A DNA stretch of 64,000 bases from the NCBI RefSeq assembly GCF_008122265.1, contig NZ_CP043042.1, positions 62,001 to 126,000 of the forward strand, given 5' to 3'. A program made the position numbers and the translations under genes. This document shows positions 27,553 to 36,630 of the stretch, piece by piece (within the stretch, counting starts at the first letter, position 1; each line of letters opens with the position of its first letter). The DNA is from Marinobacter fonticola. Lineage in GTDB: Bacteria > Pseudomonadota > Gammaproteobacteria > Pseudomonadales > Oleiphilaceae. Under the pieces are notes generated by a model, which saw only the letters and a program-made list of their open reading frames with translations, did not search any database and was not told the DNA's origin.

Positions 27553-27588
27553 ACCGGGGTAGTCCCAGGACTACCCCGGTCTTGCTTT
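27553..27588 (+). terminator. Terminator after GNAT-nitrilase gene
   Basis: A perfect 13-bp inverted repeat ACCGGGGTAGTCC / GGACTACCCCGGT with a 2-base centre, followed by CTTGCTTT. It separates the fusion gene from the chemosensory cluster. Confidence 0.85.
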
Positions 27589-27678
27589 CGCCCTAGTGAA
27601 AACTCGGCGGTGCCCGATTTAGCCCGGCCTTCTAAAAAGGAATCATGGCGGTCCAGACAGAAGGGACCATACCTGACC

Positions 27679-28839
27679 ATGAAACCTGATTTTCCAACCG
27701 GATACCTTGGCGCTGCGATCCTGGCGCCCGGCCTGGCGGGCGCACTGGCAGCGCTGGCGGTTATACCCGCCCTGGCCACGGGGTTGATCGTCGCGGCGGT
27801 GTTGCTGCTGATCGGCGGTGTCGCTGCGACGGTCTGCCGTGGCCGTGTTTCGCGACAGGCAGCCGCATTTATCCAGCAGGCCGAGGCCCACTCAGCGCAA
27901 GACCCACACCAGGGCGTGTTGCACGACAACGTGATCGCCGCGGGCGAACAGCTCCTGCCGCTTTGGTCCCGACACATCGAAACCGCCCGTGCTCAAACCG
28001 AATCCGCCATTGTCGGGCTCACCGGCCGTTTCAGCAGCCTGGCCGGCGACCTGAGTCGTTCCACCGATATGGCGGCGGATGTGGCCGGTTCTCTTGAGGG
28101 CGGTATGGATACGACCTTTGGCAAAGCGGGGCAAGACCTCAATGCCGTGGTCGACAGCCTGCGCCAATCCCTGGGGGAGCGGGACCAGCTACTAGGTCAG
28201 ATCAACGGACTGGACGCCTTTGTCGACGAACTCGATGACATGGCAAAAGACGTTGCCACCATCGCCGGCCAAACCAACCTACTGGCCTTGAATGCGGCTA
28301 TCGAAGCCGCCCGCGCCGGCGAACACGGCCGTGGATTTGCGGTGGTGGCGGACGAGGTGCGCAAGTTGTCACGCCTGTCCGCCGAAACCGGCGAGCGCAT
28401 CGGCACCAAGGTTCATTACATCGGCGACGCCATCCGTGGGGCGGTGAGCGCCGCCCAGGACGCCCGTGGCCGTGACAGCGAGGCGGTAAAAACATCGCAG
28501 ACGACAATCGAGCGGGTCTTGGCCGATTTCCAGAGCCTGGCCCAGCGTCTGGTGGAGTCCGCCGAATCCCTGCGCCAGAGCAATGCCGGTATCCAATCCG
28601 ACGTGGAAGGTTCCCTGGTGGAGCTGCAATTCCAGGACCGTATCAGCCAGATGCTTAGCCATGTTCGGGACAGCATCGACGGTGTGGCCGAACGCATGGG
28701 CAGCGGCGGGGAAAGCCTCGACGTCAGGTCCGCGCTACGCGAGATGGAAGCGACCTACGCCATGGCCGAAGAACGCGACACCCATGGCCGCCGGCCATCG
28801 AGTTCTACCGCATCGGCGGGCGAGATTACTTTCTTCTGA
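27679..28839 (+). CDS. Methyl-accepting chemotaxis protein, no large sensor domain
   Basis: A chemoreceptor of about 386 residues. Two adjacent hydrophobic segments at the N-terminus (about residues 8-50) form a membrane hairpin, with no periplasmic ligand domain between them. A helical signalling domain follows with the conserved tip [37 protein letters not shown] later segment, [14 protein letters not shown], matches receptors of short cytoplasmic class. The C-terminus is E-I-T-F-F, a possible tether for an adaptation enzyme. ATG 27679 follows AAGGGACC at a long spacing. First gene of the chemosensory cluster; cheY is 76 bases on. Confidence 0.88.
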   Translation: MKPDFPTGYLGAAILAPGLAGALAALAVIPALATGLIVAAVLLLIGGVAATVCRGRVSRQAAAFIQQAEAHSAQDPHQGVLHDNVIAAGEQLLPLWSRHIETARAQTESAIVGLTGRFSSLAGDLSRSTDMAADVAGSLEGGMDTTFGKAGQDLNAVVDSLRQSLGERDQLLGQINGLDAFVDELDDMAKDVATIAGQTNLLALNAAIEAARAGEHGRGFAVVADEVRKLSRLSAETGERIGTKVHYIGDAIRGAVSAAQDARGRDSEAVKTSQTTIERVLADFQSLAQRLVESAESLRQSNAGIQSDVEGSLVELQFQDRISQMLSHVRDSIDGVAERMGSGGESLDVRSALREMEATYAMAEERDTHGRRPSSSTASAGEITFF

Positions 28840-28915
28840 GCCGGTACGGCCAGTCAACGTTAACGATCTCCGGCTACGGGCCGGATCAACACCCCATAAA
28901 ACGAGTCCAGCGGTT

Positions 28916-29284
28916 ATGAGCAAAAACATTCTGATCGTCGATGATTCCGCCTCCATCCGGCAGGTGGTGTCGCTCACACTGAAAGGTGCCGGCTTCAACG
29001 TCATTGAGGCCTGCGATGGGCGTGATGCCCTGAGCAAGCTCACCGGTCAGCGGGTTCACCTGATGATCTCCGATGTAAACATGCCGAATATGGATGGGCT
29101 GAGCTTCCTCAAGGCAGTGAAGTCCCGTCCGGAATACAAGTTCACGCCGGTGATCATGCTCACCACCGAGTCCGCCGAGGACAAGAAACTGCAAGGCCAG
29201 GCGGCCGGTGCCAAGGCGTGGATGGTCAAACCGTTTCAGCCCCAGCAGATGCTGGCAGCGGTCAATAAGCTGGTGGGGCCATGA
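28916..29284 (+). CDS. cheY: Chemotaxis response regulator CheY
   Basis: A 122-residue single-domain receiver. The acidic pair D9-D10, phospho-acceptor D53 (MISDVNMPNMDG), the switch Thr (VIMLTTES) and Lys in WMVKPF are all present. It would be phosphorylated by the CheA two genes downstream; whether it binds a flagellar motor is not visible. It overlaps the STAS gene by 4 bases (ATGA), so the two are translationally coupled. Confidence 0.93.
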   Translation: MSKNILIVDDSASIRQVVSLTLKGAGFNVIEACDGRDALSKLTGQRVHLMISDVNMPNMDGLSFLKAVKSRPEYKFTPVIMLTTESAEDKKLQGQAAGAKAWMVKPFQPQQMLAAVNKLVGP

Positions 29285-29604
29285 ACGAAGCAGCACGTTT
29301 CGATGCGGAAAGCGGCTGCCTGGTGATCGAGGGCGAGCTGACCATCTATCAGGCCAGTGAAGCCTGCGAGGCCCTTCGCACCGCTTTCGATACCGGCAAA
29401 TTGCGGTGTATCGATTTGTCCGGCGTTACCGAACTGGATACCGCCGGGCTGCAGCTTTTGTTATTGGCCAAGCGCCTGCGCACGCCCCGTGACGAAGCCA
29501 TCGAAGTTCTCAACTACAGCCAGCCGGTGTGGGACATGCTGACCCTCGCGGGCGTGGCGCCCATGGCCGCCGACGAGAGCCCGGTGATGGAGGCCAGCTC
29601 ATGA
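29281..29604 (+). CDS. STAS domain protein of the chemosensory cluster
   Basis: A 107-residue STAS (anti-sigma-antagonist-like) protein. The strand-loop-helix core LRCIDLSGVTELDTAGLQLLLLAKRL is clear. In SpoIIAA-type antagonists the loop is D-S-S-G with the second Ser phosphorylated; here it is D-T-A-G, so that site is Ala and only a Thr is left. Stand-alone STAS proteins between cheY and cheA are known in some alternative chemosensory systems, such as Vibrio cholerae cluster III, where the role is unclear. It overlaps both neighbours by 4 bases. Confidence 0.88.
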   Translation: MNEAARFDAESGCLVIEGELTIYQASEACEALRTAFDTGKLRCIDLSGVTELDTAGLQLLLLAKRLRTPRDEAIEVLNYSQPVWDMLTLAGVAPMAADESPVMEASS

Positions 29605-31814
29605 ACATGGAACAGGCTCTGCAGACCTTTCTGGACGAAAGCCGTGAACTGCTCTCGGACATGGAGCGGATTCTGCTGGAGCTGGAGTCGACCCCCGGCG
29701 ATGCCGAGGAATTGCGCAACGCCCTGTTTCGCTGTGTGCATACGGTCAAGGGCTCGGCCGGCATGTTTGGCCTCGATCATGTGGTGGATTTTACCCATGT
29801 GGTCGAGAACGTGCTGGACCGGCTGCGGGCCGAGGAAATCGCGCTCAGCCGTGAACTGGCCAATTTGTTGCTGCGTTGCCGCGACCATATCAGTCAGCTG
29901 GTGGAGGTGCTTGAGCCGCTGGAAGCCATCGAGCTGCAACCCGCAGGCGATACGTTGCTGGCCGAGCTTGAGCCCTATCAGTCGCTATCGGCCGGCGCGC
30001 CTGCCGTCGTGTCCGTGGGAGAGTCTGCGACAGTGTCTATGGAAGCGCCGATGACAGCGCCGGCGTCCGACAACGCCCCAGGCACGTGGCACATCTCCAT
30101 TCGCGCCAACGAAGATGCGCTGCGTCACGGCATGGACCCGCTGGGCTTCGTCCGCTTTCTCGGGACTTTGGGGGAGCTGGTGTCGGTCACGACGTTGATA
30201 GATAACCTGCCGTCGCTGGAGACCTTCGACGCGGAAAGCTGTTACCTGGGTTTCGAGATCGACCTGAAGACCGATGCCGGCCGGGCGGCAATCGAGGACG
30301 TGTTCGAGTTTGCCGGCGATCTTTACGAGCTTCACCTGATCCCGCCGGGCAGTTCGCTAAACGAGTTCATGACGCTGCTGGAAGCCCTGCCGGAAGGGCC
30401 CGAACGACTGGGAGAAATACTCGTCGCTACCGGCGTGCTGAGCGAGTCTGCGTTGGCTCAGTGCCTGCAATTCCAGGACTTCAGCAACGTCATGCATGAG
30501 AGCCGGCCCATCGGCGAAATCCTGGTGGAACAGGGCGCCGTGGATCAGGGCCAGGTGGATGCCGCTCTGGCCAAGCAGGCGCAGGTCAAGGCACGACGCG
30601 GTAAGAAGCCGGTGCAGCATTTTCGCATCCAGGCCGACAAGCTGGACCGTCTGATCAATCTGGTCGGCGAACTGGTCATCTCGTCCGCTGCGGTCAACCT
30701 CGATGCGCACCGTAGCGGCGATGCGTCATCCCGGGAAACGGCGGCCAACCTCAACCTGTTGGTGGAGGATATCCGCGACAGCGCTCTGGACCTGCGCATG
30801 GTCCCTATCGGCGAGACCTTCCAGCGTTTCCAGCGCACGGTGCGCGACGTGGCTGAAGAACTGGGCAAGGACATCGAACTAAAGATCACCGGCGCCGAAA
30901 CCGAATTGGACAAGACCGTGGTGGAGAAAATCGGCGACCCGCTGACTCATCTGGTGCGCAATGCCTGCGACCACGGCATTGAGTCACCTTCGGTGCGCCA
31001 GCAGAAGGGCAAACCGGCCCAAGGTTCGGTGCATCTGAACGCGTACCACGAGTCCGGCGCGGTGGTTGTCGAGGTCAGCGACGACGGCAGCGGCCTGAAC
31101 CGCGACCGCATTCTGAAAAAGGCGGTTGAGCGCGAGCTGGTCAGAGCCGATGCCGAACTGTCCGACCGCGACATTTTCGGGCTGATCTTCGAGCCGGGGT
31201 TTTCCACCGTGGAGCAGGTGACCAACCTGTCTGGCCGCGGTGTGGGCATGGACGTGGTGCGGCGCAACATCGAGTCGCTGCGCGGCATGGTGGAGGTGAT
31301 TTCCCCCGGCGTGGCCGGCGGTACCACCTTCCGCATTCGTCTACCGCTCACCCTGGCGATTATCGACGGCTTTCTCGCCCGCGTCGGCGAAGCCACCTAT
31401 GTCGTGCCGCTGGAGCTGGTGGTGGAGTGCACCGAACTGAACGCCGTGGAACTGCAGCAGGACGAAGACCGGCACTACGTCAACCTGCGCCAGGAAGTGC
31501 TGCCGCTGATTCGCCTGCGCGAGCACTTCGGGATTTCAGGCTCGGCTTCGCGGCGTCAGAACATCATCGTGGTGCGCCACAGCGGCCAAAAAGTGGGGCT
31601 GGTGGTGGATGAGTTGCTGGGAGAACAGCAGACCGTGATTAAACCCTTGAGCGGCATTTTCGCTCACCTCAAGGGCGTTTCCGGCTCCACCATCCTGGGC
31701 AGCGGCCATGTGGCCTTGATACTGGATGTGCCGGCATTGATTCCGCAGATCAGCCAGCGCGAGCAGCGGATGCTGCAACCGCGGCGAACAATGAAACAGG
31801 GCCAGAGGGTTTAG
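29601..31814 (+). CDS. cheA: Chemotaxis histidine kinase CheA
   Basis: A 737-residue sensor kinase. Hpt (P1) domain at the N-terminus with phospho-site H47 ([10 protein letters not shown]); a P2-like region (about 150-260); then a tandem motif not found in classical CheA, RLGEILV...G (269-292) and [10 protein letters not shown] (303-326), resembling the c-di-GMP-binding MshEN repeat. Next come the dimerisation domain ([18 protein letters not shown]), the ATPase domain (N-box [13 protein letters not shown]1 DDGSGL, G2 GRGVGMDVV) and a CheW-like regulatory domain at the end. Starts inside the STAS stop codon. It should phosphorylate CheY and CheB of this cluster. Confidence 0.95.
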   Translation: MNMEQALQTFLDESRELLSDMERILLELESTPGDAEELRNALFRCVHTVKGSAGMFGLDHVVDFTHVVENVLDRLRAEEIALSRELANLLLRCRDHISQLVEVLEPLEAIELQPAGDTLLAELEPYQSLSAGAPAVVSVGESATVSMEAPMTAPASDNAPGTWHISIRANEDALRHGMDPLGFVRFLGTLGELVSVTTLIDNLPSLETFDAESCYLGFEIDLKTDAGRAAIEDVFEFAGDLYELHLIPPGSSLNEFMTLLEALPEGPERLGEILVATGVLSESALAQCLQFQDFSNVMHESRPIGEILVEQGAVDQGQVDAALAKQAQVKARRGKKPVQHFRIQADKLDRLINLVGELVISSAAVNLDAHRSGDASSRETAANLNLLVEDIRDSALDLRMVPIGETFQRFQRTVRDVAEELGKDIELKITGAETELDKTVVEKIGDPLTHLVRNACDHGIESPSVRQQKGKPAQGSVHLNAYHESGAVVVEVSDDGSGLNRDRILKKAVERELVRADAELSDRDIFGLIFEPGFSTVEQVTNLSGRGVGMDVVRRNIESLRGMVEVISPGVAGGTTFRIRLPLTLAIIDGFLARVGEATYVVPLELVVECTELNAVELQQDEDRHYVNLRQEVLPLIRLREHFGISGSASRRQNIIVVRHSGQKVGLVVDELLGEQQTVIKPLSGIFAHLKGVSGSTILGSGHVALILDVPALIPQISQREQRMLQPRRTMKQGQRV

Positions 31815-31884
31815 CCCCGCAGGATGTCAGGCAGTCGCCAAAAAACCCGTAACCAAACGAGCAGATGTTAGAGGGACCAACCCG

Positions 31885-33516
31885 ATGAGTGTGTTTAGCA
31901 ACATGAAGATCTTCAATAAGCTGGTGGGCGCCTTCGGCGTTGTCCTGCTGCTGTTCCTGGGCACGGGGATCTACGCCCTGATGCAGATGTCCACCATGAA
32001 CGACTCGGCTAACGATCTGGCGGGCAACTGGATGGCCGGCGTCGAGTCGGCACAGACCATGGACGCACTCGTCAGCGATTTCCGCCGTGCGGAGCTTGAG
32101 CACATCATTTCCGATTCGAATCAGGAACGTGCCCAGGTCGAGCAGAAAATGGATGAAATCCTGGCGCGGCTGGCTGCCGTCCGTGGGGTTTTTGAAGGCC
32201 TTCTGGATCTGCCGGAAGAAAAAGCCAACTACGAACGCTTCACCAGCGCCTGGAACAACTACCAGAGCGAGCACAAGCGGCTGCTGGACATCTCGCGCCA
32301 AAACCTCGTGGATAGCGCCTTGTCGTTTTATCGCGGCCCGTCGCGCGAGACCTTTAACGAGATCAGCAATGTCATCAAGGGCATCGTCCAGTACAACGTC
32401 GACGCGGGGAAAGCGGCCAGCGCCGAGGCCAGTGCGGCCTACTCTGCGGCCCAGGTCGCGGTTATCACGCTGCTGGTGGTCAGCATCCTGATCGGTATCG
32501 TCCTGGCGGTGCTGATTGCCCGCGCTATTACCAGCGCCGTGAGGGAAGCCATGGAGGCCACCGTAAAGCTGGCCGAAGGGGACCTCACCGTGTCGATCAA
32601 CCCGCGCAGCCGAGACGAAGTGGGCCAGATGATGGTAGCCATGCAGCGCATGGTGGAGCGGCTGTCCCAAGTGATTTCCGAAGTGCGTGCAGGCGCCGAC
32701 AACCTGGCCTCGGCGTCGGAAGAAGTCAGCGCCACCAGCCAATCCCTGTCTCAGGCGTCCAGCGAACAGGCGGCCAGCGTGGAAGAAACCAGCGCCTCCA
32801 TGGAGCAGATGACCGCGTCCATTGGCCAGAACACCGAGAACGCCCGTGTCACCGACGGCATGTCCAGCAAGGCGTCGAGAGAAGCCGTGGAAGGGGGCGA
32901 GGCCGTCAGCCAGACCGTAACTGCCATGAAGAGCATCGCCGAGAAGATTTCCATCATCGACGATATTGCCTATCAGACCAACCTGCTGGCCTTGAACGCG
33001 GCCATTGAAGCGGCCCGAGCCGGCGAGCACGGTAAGGGCTTCGCCGTGGTTGCCGCTGAGGTACGCAAACTGGCGGAACGCAGCCAGGTGGCGGCCCAGG
33101 AAATCGGCGAGGTGGCGGGCTCATCCGTTGAGCTGGCGGAACGCGCCGGTCAGTTGCTAGCGGAAATGGTGCCGTCGATCCAAAAGACGTCCGACCTGGT
33201 GCAGGAAATCGCGGCGGCGTCCACTGAGCAGTCCTCCGGAGTGGACCAGATCAACACGGCCATGGAGCAGTTGAACCAGATCACTCAGCAGAACGCGTCG
33301 GCATCCGAAGAGCTGGCCGCCACCTCCGAGGAAATGTCTTCGCAGGCGGAACAGCTTCAGCAGGCCATGGCGTTCTTCCGGGTCAACGACGACCAGGGTA
33401 GCCAGCCGGCGATCAAGGCGAAGCAGCCGAAAGTGGCCGCCAAACCGAAGGACAAGGTGAAAGCTGCCCACAACGGTAACGACTGGGTCGACGAGTCCGC
33501 CTACGTGCGGTTCTAG
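31885..33516 (+). CDS. Methyl-accepting chemotaxis protein with 4HB sensor
   Basis: A 543-residue transmembrane receptor. Helix 1 (about 10-32), a periplasmic four-helix-bundle type domain (about 35-185), helix 2 (about 190-212), a HAMP domain ([22 protein letters not shown]) and a long cytoplasmic signalling domain with the tip [26 protein letters not shown]. The end, after a Lys-rich linker, is [10 protein letters not shown], possibly a docking peptide for CheR or CheD. Ligand unknown. It lies 70 bases after cheA and 9 before cheW. Confidence 0.95.
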   Translation: MSVFSNMKIFNKLVGAFGVVLLLFLGTGIYALMQMSTMNDSANDLAGNWMAGVESAQTMDALVSDFRRAELEHIISDSNQERAQVEQKMDEILARLAAVRGVFEGLLDLPEEKANYERFTSAWNNYQSEHKRLLDISRQNLVDSALSFYRGPSRETFNEISNVIKGIVQYNVDAGKAASAEASAAYSAAQVAVITLLVVSILIGIVLAVLIARAITSAVREAMEATVKLAEGDLTVSINPRSRDEVGQMMVAMQRMVERLSQVISEVRAGADNLASASEEVSATSQSLSQASSEQAASVEETSASMEQMTASIGQNTENARVTDGMSSKASREAVEGGEAVSQTVTAMKSIAEKISIIDDIAYQTNLLALNAAIEAARAGEHGKGFAVVAAEVRKLAERSQVAAQEIGEVAGSSVELAERAGQLLAEMVPSIQKTSDLVQEIAAASTEQSSGVDQINTAMEQLNQITQQNASASEELAATSEEMSSQAEQLQQAMAFFRVNDDQGSQPAIKAKQPKVAAKPKDKVKAAHNGNDWVDESAYVRF

Positions 33517-33525
33517 GAGGCAGGC

Positions 33526-34080
33526 ATGAAACAGGCGAGCACTGTGGAGGCGTCTCCCATCGGAGAGACCTCCGAAGATCAGCATCAGTACCTGACCTTC
33601 CAGATCGGCAAGGAAATGTTCGCGGTAGGCATCCTGCGTATCCGGGAAATCATTGAGTACGGCAATCTGACCACGGTGCCGATGATGCCGGAGTTCGTGC
33701 GCGGGGTGATCAACCTGCGCGGCAGTGTGGTGCCGGTGATCGACCTGTCGTCCCGCTTTGGGCGCGGTGAAAGCACCATTAACCGGCGCAGCTGTATCGT
33801 TATCCTGGAAATTGACGCGCCGCGGGCGGCGAACGACGACGATACCCTGCAGCAGATCGGTGTGATTGTCGATGCGGTCTCCGAGGTATTGGAGATTGCC
33901 CCGGCGGAGATCGAGCCGGCGCCCGGTTTCGGCGCACGCATCCGCCCTGACTTTATTGCCGGTATGGGCAAGGTTCAGGGGCGTTTCGTGATTTTGCTGG
34001 ACGTGCAGCATGTGCTCGACATCGGCGAAATGGCCGAGCTGGCCAGTGTGGTGGACGGGTGGGACGACGATGACCGCTGA
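33526..34080 (+). CDS. cheW: Chemotaxis coupling protein CheW
   Basis: A 184-residue adaptor linking receptors to CheA. The CheW fold is seen from about residue 20: YLTFQIGKEMFAVGILRIREIIEY, then MMPEFVRGVINLRGSVVPVIDLSSRFG, and the C-terminal GRFVILLDVQHVL. A short insert (AANDDDTLQ) and an acidic tail (DGWDDDDR) extend it slightly. AGGAGG precedes the ATG. It overlaps cheR by 11 bases. Confidence 0.95.
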   Translation: MKQASTVEASPIGETSEDQHQYLTFQIGKEMFAVGILRIREIIEYGNLTTVPMMPEFVRGVINLRGSVVPVIDLSSRFGRGESTINRRSCIVILEIDAPRAANDDDTLQQIGVIVDAVSEVLEIAPAEIEPAPGFGARIRPDFIAGMGKVQGRFVILLDVQHVLDIGEMAELASVVDGWDDDDR

Positions 34081-34906
34081 AGCACGTGTTTCTACGTTGG
34101 CAGCCCCCGTCTCGGCGATGAGTGACGCCGAGTTCCGGGAGTTCCAGCGCATGATCTTCGCCGTGGCCGGTATCCACATGCCGGCCAGTAAGCGAGTCAT
34201 GGTAGCGGGGCGCCTGTCCAAGCGGCTTAAGGCGCTTGGGCTGGGCAGCTATAGCGCGTACGGGCAGCACTTGCGCCGCGATCCGGCAGAAAAGCAGATT
34301 GCGGTGGACTTGCTGACCACCAACGAGACCTATTTTTTCCGCGAACCCAAGCATTTCGACCTCCTCCGGGAGCATATTCTGCCGGCCCATACCCGGCGCA
34401 CGCCGTTCCGGTTCTGGAGCGCCGCCTGCTCCAGCGGCGAGGAGCCCTTCACCGCCGCAATGGTGCTGGCGGATACGCTGGGCGGATCGGGCTGGGAGAT
34501 CCTCGCTTCGGATATCAGTACCCAGGTGCTGGACCGGGCCCGGACGGGGCGCTACCCCATGGCCCGGGCGGAGAAAATACCCCGGGACTGCCTGCGCCGC
34601 CATTGCTTGAAAGGTATCGGCGAGGCCGAGGGCACTTTCATGGTCGACCCGGCGCTGCGTTCACGGGTGAACTTCCGGCAGATCAACCTGAATGCCAAGC
34701 TGCCCGAGATCGGCCTGTTCGACGTGATTTTCCTGCGTAACGTGATGATCTACTTCAACGCCGACACCAAGCGGCAGATCGTTGCCCGGCTCCAGGCGCA
34801 GCTCAAGCCGGGTGGCTATTTCATCGTCGGCCATTCGGAAACGCTTAACGGCTTGCAGGCGGGGTTGCAGGCCGTTATGCCCTCGGTTTACAGGATGAGC
34901 ACATGA
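34070..34906 (+). CDS. cheR: Chemotaxis protein methyltransferase CheR
   Basis: A 278-residue SAM-dependent enzyme that methylates receptor glutamates. It has the N-terminal helical domain (FREFQRMIFAVAGIHM), the TTNETYFFREPKHF motif, the SAM-binding stretch FRFWSAACSSGEEPFTAAM, a DIS motif and FLRNVMIYF, all typical. ATG 34070 lies within the end of cheW. It overlaps cheD by 4 bases. Confidence 0.95.
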   Translation: MTAEARVSTLAAPVSAMSDAEFREFQRMIFAVAGIHMPASKRVMVAGRLSKRLKALGLGSYSAYGQHLRRDPAEKQIAVDLLTTNETYFFREPKHFDLLREHILPAHTRRTPFRFWSAACSSGEEPFTAAMVLADTLGGSGWEILASDISTQVLDRARTGRYPMARAEKIPRDCLRRHCLKGIGEAEGTFMVDPALRSRVNFRQINLNAKLPEIGLFDVIFLRNVMIYFNADTKRQIVARLQAQLKPGGYFIVGHSETLNGLQAGLQAVMPSVYRMST

Positions 34907-35472
34907 TTGTGGCGCTGAACAGCGGTGTCGGTCCTGGTCCTGACAAGGGTGGCGACAAGAGTGCGGACAGGGGGCCTGACAAGGGACCTGACAAGGGCGC
35001 CGACATCTTCCTGCAACCGGGAGACTGGTATTTCGGTGAGGCGGGCACACAGATTCGCACCCTCCTGGGCTCCTGTGTCGCTGTCACCCTGTGGCATCCT
35101 CGCCAAAAGCGCGGTGGCATGTGCCACTACATGCTGCCGGGGACTCATCCCGACCGGAATGCCCTCAACGGTCGTTACGGCGAAGACGCCTTGCAGCTGC
35201 TAATGCAGGCTGTCGCCCGCCATGGCGATAGGCCGGGCGAGTACGAAACCAAGCTGTTCGGTGGCGCCGACATGTTTGGTGTTCACGCCGGGAACGAAAC
35301 CGTGGCGGAAAGAAACGTAAAGGCGGCCAGGGTCTTCGCCGCCCGTTACGGTTTGAAGGTGAAGTCCCACAGCCTGGGTGGCACCTGCTATCGGCAACTG
35401 GTCTTTAACTTGGCGGATGGCAACGTCTGGGTCCGCCAGGGTACGGGTGCGAACTGCGAGGATGTGGCATGA
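34903..35472 (+). CDS. cheD: Chemoreceptor glutamine deamidase CheD
   Basis: A 189-residue CheD that deamidates receptor glutamines, or demethylates them with CheC. The catalytic Cys58 ([11 protein letters not shown]) and His75 (MCHYMLP) are present, with the GGADMF and LGGTCYR signatures. Residues 13-32 form five tandem tetrapeptides of the form [PGA]-D-[KR]-[GS], encoded by 12-bp DNA repeats, which is unusual for the family and should be a flexible charged linker. Overlaps both cheR and cheB by 4 bases (ATGA). Confidence 0.93.
   Translation: MIVALNSGVGPGPDKGGDKSADRGPDKGPDKGADIFLQPGDWYFGEAGTQIRTLLGSCVAVTLWHPRQKRGGMCHYMLPGTHPDRNALNGRYGEDALQLLMQAVARHGDRPGEYETKLFGGADMFGVHAGNETVAERNVKAARVFAARYGLKVKSHSLGGTCYRQLVFNLADGNVWVRQGTGANCEDVA
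34939..34998 (+). repeat. Five 12-bp tandem repeats inside cheD
   Basis: Five consecutive 12-base units of the type CCTGACAAGGG[ATC]; copies 1, 4 and 5 are nearly identical and 2 and 3 are diverged. They encode [20 protein letters not shown] in frame. Because units are a multiple of three, copy-number changes keep the reading frame. Confidence 0.85.
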
Positions 35473-36533
35473 ACCGGCCCATCAAGGCCTTTATCGTGGA
35501 CGATTCCGCCGTGGTGCGTCAGGTGCTGGCGCAAGTTCTGGCGTCCGATCCGGCGATTGAAATTTCGGGCTCGGCCCCCGACCCGCTCTTTGCGTTGCAG
35601 AAAATGCAAAAGAACTGGCCGGACGTCATCGTGCTGGATGTGGAGATGCCGCGCATGGATGGCATCACCTTCCTGCGCAAGCTGATGCAGGAGCGGCCCA
35701 CGCCGGTGGTGATCTGCTCCACGCTCACCGAAAAAGGGGCGGATACCACGCTGCAGGCTTTGTCCGCGGGCGCGGTGGATATCATCACCAAACCCAAGGT
35801 GGGTCTGAAGGATTTTTTGGAGTCCGGCCGCCAGCAGATGATCCAGGTGGTTAAGGCCGCCGCACGGGCCCGGCTCGCTCCGGTCACTGCGCGTACGCCG
35901 GTACGACGGCCTGCCGCGGCTGCACCGACGCCCAAACCGTCCGGTATGCCATTGAGCCGCACGACCGACCAAGTGGTGGCGCTGGGCACCTCCACCGGCG
36001 GCACCCACGCATTAGAAGCCATACTGGCCCAACTGCCGGCGGATTGCCCGGGTATTGTGGTGGTCCAGCACATGCCGGAGAAATTTACCGCCGCCTTTGC
36101 TCAGCGGCTCGACCAACTGTGCCGCTGCGAAGTCCGCGAGGCGGTCGACGGCGATCGCGTACTGCCGGGACTGGTGCTGATCGCACCAGGTGGTTTGCAT
36201 ATGCAACTGCGCCGTAGCGGCGCACAGTACCGGGTCGGGGTTTCCGACGGGCCGCGAGTGAACCGGCATAAGCCGTCCGTCGATGTACTGTTTCGGTCGG
36301 TTGCCACCGTGGCGGGCCGCAACGCTTTGGGCATCATCATGACGGGCATGGGCGATGACGGCGCCCGGGGCTTGCTCGCCATGCGTCACGCTGGTGCCCA
36401 CACCATCGCCCAGGATAAGGAAACCTCCGTTGTTTTCGGTATGCCCCGTGAGGCGATTGAGTGTGGCGCGGCGGTCGACGTGCTGCCGTTGCCCTCGATG
36501 GCGGAAGCCATTATTCGCGGCGGCCGGCGATAG
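35469..36533 (+). CDS. cheB: Chemotaxis methylesterase CheB
   Basis: A 354-residue two-domain adaptation enzyme. The receiver domain (1-125) has D11, D12 and phospho-site D57 ([13 protein letters not shown]). A proline/alanine linker leads to the methylesterase domain (about 165-352) with the catalytic Ser in [11 protein letters not shown], His in [13 protein letters not shown] and Asp in [12 protein letters not shown]. It removes receptor methyl groups when phosphorylated by CheA. Last canonical che gene; a histidine kinase follows about 100 bases later on the same strand. Confidence 0.95.
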   Translation: MNRPIKAFIVDDSAVVRQVLAQVLASDPAIEISGSAPDPLFALQKMQKNWPDVIVLDVEMPRMDGITFLRKLMQERPTPVVICSTLTEKGADTTLQALSAGAVDIITKPKVGLKDFLESGRQQMIQVVKAAARARLAPVTARTPVRRPAAAAPTPKPSGMPLSRTTDQVVALGTSTGGTHALEAILAQLPADCPGIVVVQHMPEKFTAAFAQRLDQLCRCEVREAVDGDRVLPGLVLIAPGGLHMQLRRSGAQYRVGVSDGPRVNRHKPSVDVLFRSVATVAGRNALGIIMTGMGDDGARGLLAMRHAGAHTIAQDKETSVVFGMPREAIECGAAVDVLPLPSMAEAIIRGGRR

Positions 36534-36630
36534 GGGGGCCGGCTAGTTGCAGTCCCATAAACCCTGTACCAAGCTTCTAAAGACAATATTCGGATGCATG
36601 TTGGGACGGGCGACGTTTCAGGGGACGATG

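Noticed and set aside
31750..33030. 426-residue minus-strand open frame across cheA and the receptor
   Set aside because: Shadow frame; low-complexity Gly/His/Arg composition and no family.
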